This document shows positions 50,492-60,007 of a stretch of 64,000 bases of DNA, piece after piece. A program made the translations under genes and the position numbers. The DNA is from Sphingomonas sp. PP-CE-3A-406 (lineage in GTDB: Bacteria; Pseudomonadota; Alphaproteobacteria; Sphingomonadales; Sphingomonadaceae): contig NZ_RCWY01000003.1 in NCBI RefSeq assembly GCF_003688625.1, positions 868,001-932,000 of the forward strand, given 5' to 3'. The notes beneath the pieces were generated by a model, which was not told the origin of the DNA, ran no database searches, and was given only the letters and a program-made list of their open reading frames with translations. Every line of letters begins with the position of its first letter. The stretch's first letter is position 1.

Positions 50492-50812
50492 ATGTCCTGG
50501 CTCATCCTCGCCGTCGCCGTCGTCACCGAGATCTGCTGGGCGCTCAGCCTGAAATGGGCAGCCACCGTCGCCACATGGCAGGCCTCCAGCGTCCCGATCA
50601 TCCTCAGCTTCGTGAACATGGGCCTGCTCGCGCTCGCCATGCGCGGCCTCCCCGCCGGCACCGCCTATGCGATCTGGACCGGAGCCGGTGCGATCGGCGT
50701 CATCATCGGCGGCGTGATCCTGTTCGGCGACAAGGTCAGCGGCATCCAGGCCTGCTTCATGGCCCTGACCGTCGTCGGCATCGTCGGCACCAAGGTCTTC
50801 GCGCAAACCTGA
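50492..50812 (+). CDS. Small multidrug resistance (SMR) family transporter, Gdx/SugE-like
   Basis: The 106-residue protein has four membrane helices and the SMR key residue Glu13 (AVVTEICWALSLKW). The segment LPAGTAYAIWTGAGAIGVIIGG is of the Gdx/SugE type, a group now known as guanidinium exporters, rather than of the promiscuous EmrE type. It probably exports guanidinium or quaternary ammonium cations as a dimer in the inner membrane. The 155-bp leader has no firm riboswitch match. It lies alone between the F0 operon and uvrC. Confidence 0.85.
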   Translation: MSWLILAVAVVTEICWALSLKWAATVATWQASSVPIILSFVNMGLLALAMRGLPAGTAYAIWTGAGAIGVIIGGVILFGDKVSGIQACFMALTVVGIVGTKVFAQT

Positions 50813-50841
50813 CCGCTTCTCTCGGCCCGCAGGGCTTTGAA

Positions 50842-51074
50842 GATTGATTCACGCAAAGGCGCAAAGGCGCGAAGAGAAGGAAGATTGGTTCGCGCAGAGG
50901 CGCAGAGAGCGCGGAGGAGTTGCGCTCTGGACTGATGTTCGGATTGCTAAGAGGATCTTGAGCCTTCGGCGATCTGAGAACGGACGCTAATTCCGATCGA
51001 CCCTTCTCTCAGCGTCCTCTGCGCCTCTGCGCGAAATCAATCTTCTCTTCGCGCCTTTGCGCCTTTGCGCGAAC
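50842..51074. repeat. Long inverted repeat with about 65-bp arms
   Basis: The left arm 50842-50913 (…cgcaaaggcgcaaaggcgcg…) and the right arm 51011-51074 (…cgcgcctttgcgcctttgcg) are near-complementary over about 65 bp, including shared inner parts (cgcagaggcgcagag). Between them are about 97 bp without a gene. The element fills most of the 329-bp gap 50813-51141 before uvrC; the rest holds the short uvrC leader. Confidence 0.8.
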
Positions 51075-51141
51075 CATCTTCCGAAACCCGACAGAGGCGA
51101 CCGCTGGCATAACCCCCTCGCACTCCCTAGATTCCCCAACG

Positions 51142-53067
51142 ATGTCCTCCCCCAATTCCCCCGACCGGTTCAACGAAGACAAATCGACGTTCACCGTCCG
51201 CGGTGGTGGTGAAGCGCCCGACCTCGCGGCTGGCGTAGCGGCGATCAGGAACGTGCTCGACACGCTGCCGATCCGCCCCGGCGTTTACCGCATGCAGGAC
51301 GCACGCGGCGACGTGCTTTACGTCGGCAAGGCGCGCGCGCTTCGGAACCGCGTCGCGAACTACGTCCAGGTCGAGCGGCTGACAAAACGCCTCCAGCGGA
51401 TGGTGTCGCAAACCCGGTCAATGACAATCGTCACGACCAACAACGAAGCCGAAGCGCTGCTCCTCGAATCGCAGCTCATCAAGCGCTACCGCCCGGCCTA
51501 CAACGTGCTGTTGCGCGACGATAAGAGCTTCCCCTTCATCCTCCTGCGCGACGATCACGCCTTCCCGCGCGTCCAGAAGCACCGCGGTGCACGGCGCGCG
51601 AAGGGCAATTACTACGGCCCGTTCGCCAGCGCCGGGTCGGTCAACAACACGCTCAACGCGCTCCAGAAGCTGTTCCTCCTGCGCAGCTGCACCGACAGCT
51701 TCTTCAAGACCCGCGACCGGCCGTGTTTGCTGTATCAGATCAAGCGCTGCTCCGCGCCTTGCGTGGGGCGGATCGACGAAACCGCGTACCGGGAACTGAC
51801 CGAGGATGCGAAGGCGTTCCTCGGCGGCAAATCGACCGGCGTGCAGGCCAAGCTCGGCGCGCAGATGCAGGCCGCCGCCGAGAACATGGACTTCGAACTC
51901 GCGGCGCTGCTCCGCGATCGTCTTCGCGCGCTGACCTTCATCCAGGGCACGCAGGCGATCAACGCGGAGGGGGTGGGCGACGCCGACATCTTCGCGATGG
52001 CGTGCAAGGACGGGCTGATCGGCATCCAGGCATTCTTCATCCGCGGCGGCCAGAACTGGGGTCATCGCAGTTTTTTCCCGCAGCATACCAACGACGTCCC
52101 CGAGGACGAGGTGCTGACCAGCTTCCTCGGCCAGTTCTACGAAGAGGTCCCGCCCCCCAAGCAGATCCTGCTCGACCGCGAACTAACGGAAGGTGCGCTG
52201 CTGGCCGAGGCACTAGGCGAACGCGCCGGCTACAAGATCACGCTGCAGGTCCCGCAACGCGGTGACCGCCGCCGCCTGATGGATCAGGCCAAGCGCAACG
52301 CGATCGAGGCGATCGAACGGCGTCAGGCCGAATCGACGACGCAGGCCAAGCTGCTGCGCGAGGTCGCCGACCTGTTCGACCTCGCCGAGCCACCAGAACG
52401 CATCGAGATCTACGACAACAGCCATATCCAGGGCACCGCCGCGACCGGCGCGATGGTCGTCGCGGGTCCCGAGGGCTTTCGGAAAGGCCAGTATCGAAAG
52501 TTCAACATCAAGAACAAGGATACCGCGCCGGGCGACGATTTTGCGATGATGCGCGAGGTCTTCACCCGGCGGTTCTCGCGCGCGCAGGCCGAGGACCCCG
52601 ATCGCGATTCGGGCGACTGGCCGGATCTGGTGCTGATCGACGGCGGCAAGGGACAACTCAATACGGTCAAGGCCGCGCTCGAGGAGATCGGCGTCGAGGA
52701 CGTGTGCCTCGTCGGGATCGCCAAGGGACCGGAACATGGCCGCGATGGTCGCGAAGTGTTCCACATGCTCGACGGCCGCGAGTTCCAGCTCCCCGTCAAC
52801 GCCCCGGTGCTATTCTACCTCCAGCGCCTGCGCGACGAGGTCCACCGGTTCGCGATCGGCGTCCACCGCGACAAGCGCAGCAAGGCGATCGGCGCCAGCC
52901 CGCTCGACGAGGTCCCCGGAATCGGCCCCGCGCGCAAGAAGGCGCTGCTGATGCACTTCGGCACCGGCCGCGCGGTCCGCAACGCCAGCCTCCAGGACCT
53001 CCAGCAGGCGCCGGGCGTGTCGGCGGGCGTCGCGCAACAGGTCTACGATTTCTACCATTCGCGCTGA
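51142..53067 (+). CDS. uvrC: Excinuclease ABC subunit C
   Basis: The 641-residue protein has the N-terminal GIY-YIG-type nuclease (GVYRMQDARGDVLYVGKARALRNRV), the central UvrB-interacting UVR segment, the C-terminal RNase-H-like nuclease (RIEIYDNSHIQGT, DLVLIDGGKGQLN) and a helix-hairpin-helix DNA-binding tail (LDEVPGIGPARKKALLMHFGT). It cuts both sides of a lesion in nucleotide excision repair. ATG at 51142; no uvrA or uvrB is in the window. Confidence 0.97.
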   Translation: MSSPNSPDRFNEDKSTFTVRGGGEAPDLAAGVAAIRNVLDTLPIRPGVYRMQDARGDVLYVGKARALRNRVANYVQVERLTKRLQRMVSQTRSMTIVTTNNEAEALLLESQLIKRYRPAYNVLLRDDKSFPFILLRDDHAFPRVQKHRGARRAKGNYYGPFASAGSVNNTLNALQKLFLLRSCTDSFFKTRDRPCLLYQIKRCSAPCVGRIDETAYRELTEDAKAFLGGKSTGVQAKLGAQMQAAAENMDFELAALLRDRLRALTFIQGTQAINAEGVGDADIFAMACKDGLIGIQAFFIRGGQNWGHRSFFPQHTNDVPEDEVLTSFLGQFYEEVPPPKQILLDRELTEGALLAEALGERAGYKITLQVPQRGDRRRLMDQAKRNAIEAIERRQAESTTQAKLLREVADLFDLAEPPERIEIYDNSHIQGTAATGAMVVAGPEGFRKGQYRKFNIKNKDTAPGDDFAMMREVFTRRFSRAQAEDPDRDSGDWPDLVLIDGGKGQLNTVKAALEEIGVEDVCLVGIAKGPEHGRDGREVFHMLDGREFQLPVNAPVLFYLQRLRDEVHRFAIGVHRDKRSKAIGASPLDEVPGIGPARKKALLMHFGTGRAVRNASLQDLQQAPGVSAGVAQQVYDFYHSR

Positions 53068-53140
53068 CCTCAGGTGAGGATCGGGCGCCGCTCGACCGGG
53101 CTAACCTAATCTTCATCACGAATTGTTACAGGCTGCGGCA

Positions 53141-54142
53141 GTGACGACATCCGTTTTCCTCACCGTCGATACCGAGTTCGCCTGGCGGCATCACGCGGCG
53201 GGTCTGGATTGCGAGGCGATCTACGCGAAGTCGCTCGAACCCGCGGGGGTCGGGCTCGGCTATCAGCTTGCCGAGCTGGCGAGGCACGATCTGAAAGCCT
53301 GTTTCTTCGTCGACCCGATGCCCGCGATCACCTTCGGGATGGCGCCGGTCCGCCGCATGATCGAGACGATTCTCGAAGCGGGGCAGGAGGTCCAGCTTCA
53401 CATTCACCCCAACTGGACCGAGGCCAAGGCGGGGGATCGCGGGGCGGCGCATGCGCGCTTCGAACTGTTCGACTACAGCCTGACCGAACAGCTCGACCTT
53501 CTCGGTCAGGCGAGAGATCTGCTGATCGACGCCGGCGCGCCCAAGCCGATCGCCTTTCGCGCGGGAAGCTATGCCGCGAACGACGATACGCTGACCGCGT
53601 TGGCGATGCTCGGTTTCAGTTACGACAGCAGCCACAACGGGTCCGAAGCGCCGAAGACGAGCCGGATCTCGCTGGCGGCGGAACAGATCGCGCCGGTCGC
53701 GTGGTGCGTGGAGGACGAAACCGGCAGCGGCGAACGCTGCATCGTCGAAGTCCCGGTGACCGTGATCGAGGATGTCCGCGGGCGGGTGCGGACGTTCCAG
53801 CTCTGCGCGCTGTCGGCGGGCGAAAGCTACGACGCGTTGGAGCACGCGGCGGTGGCGGGGCATTCGGCGGTGACCATCGTCAGCCACGGCTTCGAACTCG
53901 CCAACCGGCGCGGCACGCGGCCGAACGCGGTCCATGTTCGGCGTTTCCAGGCGCTGTGCGGCACCTTGTCGGAGATGCGTGAAGTGTTGCCGACCGTGCA
54001 CTTCGCCGATCGTCCGACGCTGGCGCTGGGACGCGCCGACGTCCCGCTCGGTCCCGATGCGCTCCGCACGCGCTGGCGGCAGGCCGAACAGCTCTGGTCG
54101 AACTGGGTCGAGGAGCGGCCGAGATCGATGCGTCGCGGATGA
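53141..54142 (+). CDS. Polysaccharide deacetylase-like protein
   Basis: The 333-residue protein has a NodB-fold start (SVFLTVDTEFAW with Asp10), a LHIHPNW motif (His87, His89) in the place of the metal-binding HxxxH-type pair, and AFRAGSYAA, the conserved Arg loop. It resembles divergent polysaccharide deacetylases of the sphingomonad exopolysaccharide type; the histidine motif differs from the classic form, so activity needs testing. There is no signal peptide, which suggests a cytoplasmic location. The GTG at 53141 is chosen; a TTG 18 nt upstream is possible. It overlaps the acyltransferase gene by 4 nt. Confidence 0.75.
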   Translation: MTTSVFLTVDTEFAWRHHAAGLDCEAIYAKSLEPAGVGLGYQLAELARHDLKACFFVDPMPAITFGMAPVRRMIETILEAGQEVQLHIHPNWTEAKAGDRGAAHARFELFDYSLTEQLDLLGQARDLLIDAGAPKPIAFRAGSYAANDDTLTALAMLGFSYDSSHNGSEAPKTSRISLAAEQIAPVAWCVEDETGSGERCIVEVPVTVIEDVRGRVRTFQLCALSAGESYDALEHAAVAGHSAVTIVSHGFELANRRGTRPNAVHVRRFQALCGTLSEMREVLPTVHFADRPTLALGRADVPLGPDALRTRWRQAEQLWSNWVEERPRSMRRG

Positions 54143-55056
54143 CGACGCCGCGTATCGCGCTGAAGTTTCAGGTTGGCGCGCGGACTCTGGCGACGATCCC
54201 GCGACGGCTGGTGCGCGTGGCGTTTTCGCTCGATGCCGTGCTGGCGCCGGCTGCGACAGCGACCGGGCTGGTCCTGCCGCCGCTGCCCGACGATGCCGAC
54301 GGATATCTGGTGACCTCGTTGCCCGAGCCGATGCTTGCCGGTCTCGATCGCGGCGGTCTGCTCGCGTTCGTTCGGCAGCGATACGTGCGGTATCATGTCG
54401 ATCTGGCAGCGGGTGAGGCGGCGTGGTTGGCCGGATTGTCGGGCAGCGCGCGGTCGGGGATCAAGCGCAAGGCTAAGAAGCTCGCGGCGGCGAATGGCGG
54501 CGTGCTCGATATCCGGCGCTATCACGATGCGGCGGCGTTCGCCGAGTTCCATCCGCTCGCGCGCGGAGTGTCGGCGACGACCTATCAGGAGAGGCTGCTC
54601 GGATCGGGGCTGCCGGACGATCCGGCTGCGGTGTGCGATCTTGAATCTCTGGCGGAGCAAGGCCGTCTGCGCGCTTGGCTTATGTTTATCGCGGACATCC
54701 CGGCCGCCTATCTGTGCTGCACGGCCGACGGAGAGTCGCTGTGCTATACCCATGTCGGGCATGATCCGTCGCATAACGACCTGTCGCCAGGCGCGGTCTT
54801 GCAGATCGAGGCGATGCGCGATCTGTTTGCCGAGAGGCGGTTTGCGCGGTTCGACTTCACCGAGGGCGAAGGACAGCACAAGCGCCAATTCTCGACCGCG
54901 GGGACGGCGTGCGTAGATGTGCTGCTGCTGCGACCGACGCTGGCGAACCGCGCGACGGTGGCGGCGTTGCGGGGGTTCGATAGTGCGATAGCCTCGGCAA
55001 AGCGCGCGGCGGCCCATCCCGCCCTAGCCAAGCTCGCCCAGAACATCCGACGCTAG
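54139..55056 (+). CDS. FemAB/GNAT-like acyltransferase
   Basis: The 305-residue protein has a GNAT-like fold in its C-terminal half with GSARSGIKRKAKKLA, LCYTHVGHDPSHNDLSPGAVLQIEAMRDLF and FDFTEGEGQHKRQFST, a pattern of the FemAB/CelD-like (Acetyltransf_6) family that adds amino acids or acyl groups to cell-wall or polysaccharide precursors. Its ATG overlaps the deacetylase stop (ATGA), so the two are made together and probably act on one polysaccharide. Function beyond this is inferred. Confidence 0.75.
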   Translation: MTTPRIALKFQVGARTLATIPRRLVRVAFSLDAVLAPAATATGLVLPPLPDDADGYLVTSLPEPMLAGLDRGGLLAFVRQRYVRYHVDLAAGEAAWLAGLSGSARSGIKRKAKKLAAANGGVLDIRRYHDAAAFAEFHPLARGVSATTYQERLLGSGLPDDPAAVCDLESLAEQGRLRAWLMFIADIPAAYLCCTADGESLCYTHVGHDPSHNDLSPGAVLQIEAMRDLFAERRFARFDFTEGEGQHKRQFSTAGTACVDVLLLRPTLANRATVAALRGFDSAIASAKRAAAHPALAKLAQNIRR

Positions 55057-55133
55057 AATCGGACTAGTTTATCCTCATCTGCGCATTGGATCGAACTCTT
55101 CTAAAGACCCATCACCGTTCTAAAGACCCACCA

Positions 55134-55217
55134 CCGTCATCCTGACACAAGTCAGGATCCAGAGCCACGCAGGGTGGCACTTGTTACTCTGGATCCTGAC
55201 TTTCGTCAGGATGACGG
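55134..55217. repeat. Family B palindromic element, copy B6
   Basis: The arms ccgtcatcctgacacaagtc and gactttcgtcaggatgacgg flank agagccacgcagggtggcac. It lies between the acyltransferase and recO (both plus strand), 54 bp before recO. It is preceded by a short direct repeat (ctaaagaccca). Confidence 0.88.
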
Positions 55218-55271
55218 GGCAGGCGGAACAAGAGGCCTCCCACGCACCGCAGGAGAGGCTAAGAACACCCC

Positions 55272-56003
55272 ATGCACCTTCGCGCAGCCGCCATCGTCGT
55301 CGCCGTCCGCCAACATGGCGAGCATGGCGCGATCGTGCGGGCGCTCACCCGGAACGATGGTGTCCAGCCCGGCTATGTCCGCGGTGGACGGTCGCGAGCC
55401 ATGCGGCCGGTGCTGCTCCAGGCCAACGTCATCCAGGGCGAGTGGCGTGCGCGGACCGGCGAACAGCTCGCCTCGCTGACCGCCGAGCTGATCCACAGTC
55501 GCGCGCAGATGCACGGCGAGCCGCTCGCCGCGGGCGCGCTTGAATGGGCCACCGCGCTCACCGCCGCCGCCCTCCCCGAAGCGCAGCCCTATCCGCATAT
55601 CCACGATGCGCTGGAGGGGGTGCTCGGCGCGATCGAGGCGGCGCCGTCCGCGCGCGGCTGGGCGGCGGCACTGGTGCGGTACGAATTGCTGCTGCTCGCC
55701 GAACTCGGTTTCGGGCTCGATCTGGATCGGTGCGTTGCCAGCGGCACCGAGGACGATCTCGGCTTCGTCAGCCCCAAAAGCGGCGCGGCGGTCTCGCGTG
55801 GGGCGGCGTTCGGCTACGAGGCCAAGCTGCTCAGATTGCCGCCCTTCCTCAAGGCCGGCAGCGAGGCTGCTTGGCCCGACATCTTCGACGGCCTGCGGCT
55901 GACCGGTCATTTCCTCGCGCGCGACATCCTCGTCGATCGTCGCGCCGACCCGTTGGCGGCGCGCGACCGGCTGGTCGATCGGCTCAAAAGGGCGGTTGCG
56001 TGA
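55272..56003 (+). CDS. recO: DNA repair protein RecO
   Basis: The 243-residue protein starts [37 protein letters not shown], the RecO OB-fold N-terminus, and continues with the helical C-terminal domain ([25 protein letters not shown]). It helps load RecA on gapped DNA together with RecF and RecR, which are not in the window. Only one Cys is seen, so the zinc site found in some RecO proteins is absent. Confidence 0.92.
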   Translation: MHLRAAAIVVAVRQHGEHGAIVRALTRNDGVQPGYVRGGRSRAMRPVLLQANVIQGEWRARTGEQLASLTAELIHSRAQMHGEPLAAGALEWATALTAAALPEAQPYPHIHDALEGVLGAIEAAPSARGWAAALVRYELLLLAELGFGLDLDRCVASGTEDDLGFVSPKSGAAVSRGAAFGYEAKLLRLPPFLKAGSEAAWPDIFDGLRLTGHFLARDILVDRRADPLAARDRLVDRLKRAVA

Positions 56004-56043
56004 GCGCGCACCGCCCGGCAAGGGCCGCGCAGGAGGAACGCAC

Positions 56044-57090
56044 ATGCCTTTGATTGCGATACTGGCCGGCGACGGCATCGGACCCGAAGTCACCGCGGAA
56101 GCGCGGCGGGTGCTCGATACGCTCGGTCTCGACCTCACCTACGAAGAGGGCCTCGTCGGCGGTGCCGCGTACAAGGCCGCGGGTCATCCGCTTCCCCCCG
56201 AGACGCTCGAACTCGCCAAGCGCGCCGATGCCATCCTGTTCGGCGCGGTCGGCGATCCCGACTGCGATGCGCTCGAACGCCAGTTTCGCCCCGAGCAGGC
56301 TATTCTCGGCCTGCGCAAGGAACTGGGCCTGTTCGCCAATTTGCGCCCGGCCAAGCTGTTCGCCGGCCTTGAGGACGCCTCTGCGCTCCGTCCCGAGGTC
56401 GCCCGGTCGATCGACATGGTCATCGTCCGCGAACTGACCGGCGACGTGTATTTCGGTACCAAGGGCATCCGCACCACCGCCGACGGCTTGCGCGAAGGCC
56501 ATGACGAGATGCGCTACGACGAGACCGAGATCGCGCGTATCGCCCGCGTCGGCTTCGAGACCGCACGCACCCGGAAGGGCAAGCTGCTCTCGGTCGACAA
56601 GGCCAACGTGCTGGAGACCTCGCAGCTGTGGCGCGACGTCGTGATCGAGGTCTCGGCCGAGTATCCCGACGTCGCGCTCAGCCACATGTACGTCGACAAC
56701 GCGGCGATGCAGCTGGTGCGCAATCCCGGCCAGTTCGACGTGATCGTCACCGGCAACCTCTTCGGCGACATCCTCTCCGACGAGGCGTCGATGTGCGCGG
56801 GCTCGATCGGTATGCTGCCATCCGCCGCGCTGAACGACTCGAACAAGGGCATGTACGAGCCGATCCACGGCAGCGCGCCCGACATCGCCGGGCAGGGCAA
56901 GGCCAATCCCTGCGCCGCGATCCTGTCCGCGGCGATGATGCTGCGCCACTCGCTCGACCTGCCCGACGCCGCCGACCGGATCGAGGCGGCGGTCGCCGCC
57001 GCGATCCTGAAGGGCGCGCGTACCCCCGATCTCGGCGGCACGCTCTCGACCTCTGCGATGGGCGACGCCATTCTCGCCGAACTAGGCTGA
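56044..57090 (+). CDS. leuB: 3-isopropylmalate dehydrogenase
   Basis: The 348-residue protein has the isocitrate/isopropylmalate dehydrogenase pattern [11 protein letters not shown] at the N-terminus, [31 protein letters not shown], and the metal-binding [27 protein letters not shown] binding by [14 protein letters not shown]. It acts in leucine biosynthesis. ATG at 56044 follows GGAGGAA at good spacing. leuA, leuC and leuD are not adjacent. Confidence 0.98.
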   Translation: MPLIAILAGDGIGPEVTAEARRVLDTLGLDLTYEEGLVGGAAYKAAGHPLPPETLELAKRADAILFGAVGDPDCDALERQFRPEQAILGLRKELGLFANLRPAKLFAGLEDASALRPEVARSIDMVIVRELTGDVYFGTKGIRTTADGLREGHDEMRYDETEIARIARVGFETARTRKGKLLSVDKANVLETSQLWRDVVIEVSAEYPDVALSHMYVDNAAMQLVRNPGQFDVIVTGNLFGDILSDEASMCAGSIGMLPSAALNDSNKGMYEPIHGSAPDIAGQGKANPCAAILSAAMMLRHSLDLPDAADRIEAAVAAAILKGARTPDLGGTLSTSAMGDAILAELG

Positions 57091-57094
57091 CCCG

Positions 57095-58195
57095 ATGATC
57101 CCGGACCTTCTCGAACTCGCGATCGTCATCCCGACGTTCAACGAGAAGGCCAACGTCCCGACGTTGATCGCCAAGCTCGACCAGGCGCTGGCCGGGCGCA
57201 ACTGGGAGGCGATCTTCGTCGACGACGACAGTCCCGACGGTACCGCCGATGCCGCGCGCGAGATCGCCCGGCTCGACAAGCGGGTCCGCGTGATCCAGCG
57301 GATCGGCCGGCGCGGGTTGTCGTCGGCCTGCATCGAGGGAATGTGCGCGACGGCTGCCCCGATCGTCGCGGTGATCGACGGCGATCTCCAGCACGACGAG
57401 ACGTTGCTGCCGAAGATGCTCGATCTGCTCAAGGACGGCGAGACCGACGTGGCGATCGGCTCGCGCTTCGTCAGCGGTGGCTGCACCGGGGAGTGGGACA
57501 GCGACCGGGTCGCCAAGTCTGTGCTCGCCACCAAGCTGTCGCGCCGCGTGCTGAAGTGCGACCTCAACGATCCGATGAGCGGCTTCTTCATGATCCGCAC
57601 CGACATTGTCCGCCGCCTCGCGCCGTCGCTGTCGGCGATCGGCTTTAAGATCCTGCTCGACCTGCTCACCGCGTCGCCGACACCGCTGCGTTTCGTCGAG
57701 GTGCCCTATACCTTCCGCTGTCGCACCGAGGGCGAGAGCAAGCTCGATCACGTCGTCGCGATGGAATATCTGATCGCGATCTACGACCGGATGTTCGGGC
57801 GGGTCGTGCCGGTGCGGTTCGCGATGTTCTCGGCGATCGGCGTGCTCGGCGTCGGCATCCACATGGCGGTGCTGACCGCGTTGTTCATCGGGTTCGGTGC
57901 GAATTTCCTCGTCGGCGAGATCGTCGCGACCTTGGCCGCACTGACCTTCAACTTCTTCCTCAACAACGCGCTGACCTATCGCGACCGTCGTCTCAAGGGC
58001 TGGCGGCAACTGGTCGACGGCTGGGTGTCGTTCGCGGTGATCTGCTCGGTCGGCGCGGTCGCCAATGTCGGCATCGCCGCGTTCCTGTACGAGATGCGCG
58101 ACGGAGCGTGGGCCGCCTCCGCGCTGATCGGCGTGCTGGTCGGCGCGGTGTGGAACTACGCGCTGTCCTCGAAATTCACCTGGGGCCGCTACTAA
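57095..58195 (+). CDS. GT2-GtrA fusion: polyprenyl-phosphate sugar transferase
   Basis: The 366-residue protein has a GT2 domain in its N-terminal 230 residues (LAIVIPTFNEKANV, IFVDDDSPDGTADA, VAVIDGDLQHDE, GSRFVSGG) of the dolichol-phosphate mannosyltransferase type, then four hydrophobic helices of a GtrA-like domain (about 240-366). It probably transfers a sugar from a nucleotide donor to undecaprenyl phosphate and moves it across the membrane. It lies 4 bp after leuB, so is likely co-transcribed, and could supply donors to GT-C enzymes such as the one at 2762-4222. Confidence 0.87.
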   Translation: MIPDLLELAIVIPTFNEKANVPTLIAKLDQALAGRNWEAIFVDDDSPDGTADAAREIARLDKRVRVIQRIGRRGLSSACIEGMCATAAPIVAVIDGDLQHDETLLPKMLDLLKDGETDVAIGSRFVSGGCTGEWDSDRVAKSVLATKLSRRVLKCDLNDPMSGFFMIRTDIVRRLAPSLSAIGFKILLDLLTASPTPLRFVEVPYTFRCRTEGESKLDHVVAMEYLIAIYDRMFGRVVPVRFAMFSAIGVLGVGIHMAVLTALFIGFGANFLVGEIVATLAALTFNFFLNNALTYRDRRLKGWRQLVDGWVSFAVICSVGAVANVGIAAFLYEMRDGAWAASALIGVLVGAVWNYALSSKFTWGRY

Positions 58196-58206
58196 CCGGA
58201 TCTTTG

Positions 58207-58323
58207 ATCCTCCCCCGCAAGGGGGAGGTGGCTGGCGCTTGCCAGACGGAGGGGGAGGAAAGGGTAACCGCGGTTGCGTGGTCCTCCTCCTTCGGCGCCA
58301 CCTCCCCCTGGCGGGGGAGGATC
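58207..58323. repeat. Palindromic element between the GT2-GtrA gene and metZ
   Basis: The arms atcctcccccgcaaggggga-ggtgg and ccacctccccctggcggggg-aggat are inverted, with ggtggctggcgcttgccag inside. It resembles family C in composition but has its own sequence. It is 12 bp after the GT2-GtrA stop and 83 bp before metZ. Confidence 0.75.
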
Positions 58324-58406
58324 GAGACACTCCGCACCCCTCTTCACACCCGCAAGGCTTGTCCCCGGGCTTGTCATAACGGCTCCCCCCCGGCAAAGCG
58401 GCGCGC

Positions 58407-59612
58407 ATGAAGCGCAAGACCGGCCAGGATCGTTCGATCACTCAGAATTGGCGTCCCGCGACGCGCGCCATCCGCGGCGGCACCGCCCGCAGCGAATATG
58501 GCGAGACGTCGGAGGCGTTGTTCCTCACCTCGGGCTATTGCTACGACAAGGCAGGCGACGCCGCGGCGCGCTTTGCCGGCGAGCAGGAGGGGATGACCTA
58601 CTCCCGCCTCCAGAACCCGACGGTGCAGATGCTCGAGGAGCGGATCGCGTTGCTGGAGGGCGCCGAGGCGTGCCGGACGATGGCGACCGGCATGGCGGCG
58701 ATGACCGCCGCTCTGCTGTGCCAGCTCCAGACCGGCGATCACCTCGTTGGTGGGCGCGCGGCGTTCGGCTCGTGCCGCTGGCTGACCGACACGCTGCTGC
58801 CGAAGTTCGGGATCGCCACGACGATCGTCGATGCGCGCGATCCGCAGGCGTTTCTCGACGCGGTCCGTCCCGAGACGAAGGTGTTCTTCTTCGAGACTCC
58901 CGCCAACCCGACGATGGACATCGCCGACCTCAAGGCGATCTGCGACATCGCGCGCGAACGCGGCATCACGACGGTGGTGGATAACGCGTTCGCGACGCCG
59001 GCCTTGCAGCGGCCGATGGAGTTCGGCGCGGACGTCACCGCGTACAGCGCGACCAAGATGATGGACGGGCAGGGCCGCGTGCTCGCCGGCGCCGTCTGTG
59101 GGACCGAGGATTTCATCACCAACACGCTGTTGCCGTTCACGCGCAACACCGGGCCGACGCTGTCGCCGTTCAACGCGTGGGTGGTGCTCAAGGGCCTGGA
59201 AACGCTCGACCTGCGTATCCACCGCCAGTCCGAGAACGCGATGAAGGTCGGGCAATTTCTCGAAGGCCGCGTGCCCCGCGTGCTGCACCCCTTCCTGCCG
59301 AGCCATCCGCAGCACGAACTGGCCAAGCGCCAGATGGACGCCTGCGGGCCGATCTTCGCGTTCGAGGTCGACGGGCGCGAACAGGCGCACGCATTGCTCG
59401 ACGCGCTGGAGCTGGTCGACATCTCGAACAACATCGGCGACTCGCGCTCGCTGATGACGCATCCCGCCTCGACCACGCACGCGAGCGTCTCGCCCGACAA
59501 GCAGATCGAGATGGGCGTGACCGAGGGGCTGTTGCGGATCAACGTCGGGCTCGAGGATGCGCAGGACGTGATCGACGACCTCGACCAGGCGCTCCGTCAG
59601 GCGGGCCTGTGA
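58407..59612 (+). CDS. metZ: O-succinylhomoserine sulfhydrylase
   Basis: The 401-residue protein is a Cys/Met metabolism PLP enzyme with the Schiff-base Lys217 in YSATKMMDGQG and RLQNPTVQMLEERIALLEGAEA near the N-terminus. The sequence is of the MetZ type, which joins sulfide to O-succinylhomoserine to give homocysteine. It overlaps apaG by 4 nt (GTGA). I saw no SAM riboswitch upstream. Confidence 0.9.
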   Translation: MKRKTGQDRSITQNWRPATRAIRGGTARSEYGETSEALFLTSGYCYDKAGDAAARFAGEQEGMTYSRLQNPTVQMLEERIALLEGAEACRTMATGMAAMTAALLCQLQTGDHLVGGRAAFGSCRWLTDTLLPKFGIATTIVDARDPQAFLDAVRPETKVFFFETPANPTMDIADLKAICDIARERGITTVVDNAFATPALQRPMEFGADVTAYSATKMMDGQGRVLAGAVCGTEDFITNTLLPFTRNTGPTLSPFNAWVVLKGLETLDLRIHRQSENAMKVGQFLEGRVPRVLHPFLPSHPQHELAKRQMDACGPIFAFEVDGREQAHALLDALELVDISNNIGDSRSLMTHPASTTHASVSPDKQIEMGVTEGLLRINVGLEDAQDVIDDLDQALRQAGL

Positions 59613-60007
59613 AGGCGCTGTTCCCCAACGCGGCGACGACCGATGGGGTGACGGTGCGCGTGTCGGTCAGCTATTTGCCCGAACAGTCCGAGCCCGAGCG
59701 CGGCCGCTGGTTCTGGGCCTATCACATCCGCCTTGAGAATGAGGGCACCGAGACCGTCCAGCTGCTCACCCGCCACTGGGTGATCACCGACGGTCGCGGC
59801 GCGCGGCATTCGGTCGAGGGCGAAGGCGTGGTCGGCGAACAGCCGGTGATCGAACCGGGCGCGAGCTTCGACTACGTCTCGGGCTGCCCGCTCGCGACCC
59901 CGTCGGGTGCGATGCAGGGGAGCTACCAGATGGTCCGCGAAGACGGCGCCGTGTTCGCGGTCGAGATTCCCCGCTTCTCGCTGTTCGCGCCCGCGGTGCT
60001 GAATTGA
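59609..60007 (+). CDS. apaG: ApaG/ApaG-domain protein
   Basis: The 132-residue protein has the ApaG fold (VTVRVSVSYLPEQSEPERGRWFWAYHIRLENEGTETVQLLTRHWVITDG … VVGEQPVIEPGASFDYVSGCPLATPSGAMQGSYQM). ApaG proteins are linked to cobalt/magnesium handling and bind phosphates; the role is unclear. The start is GTG at 59609, overlapping the metZ stop in GTGA; its end overlaps the LysR gene. Confidence 0.9.
   Translation: MKALFPNAATTDGVTVRVSVSYLPEQSEPERGRWFWAYHIRLENEGTETVQLLTRHWVITDGRGARHSVEGEGVVGEQPVIEPGASFDYVSGCPLATPSGAMQGSYQMVREDGAVFAVEIPRFSLFAPAVLN

Noticed and set aside
58324..58406. SAM riboswitch before metZ
   Set aside because: Only a short leader remains after the palindrome and I could not recognise SAM-II or SAM-V core sequence.
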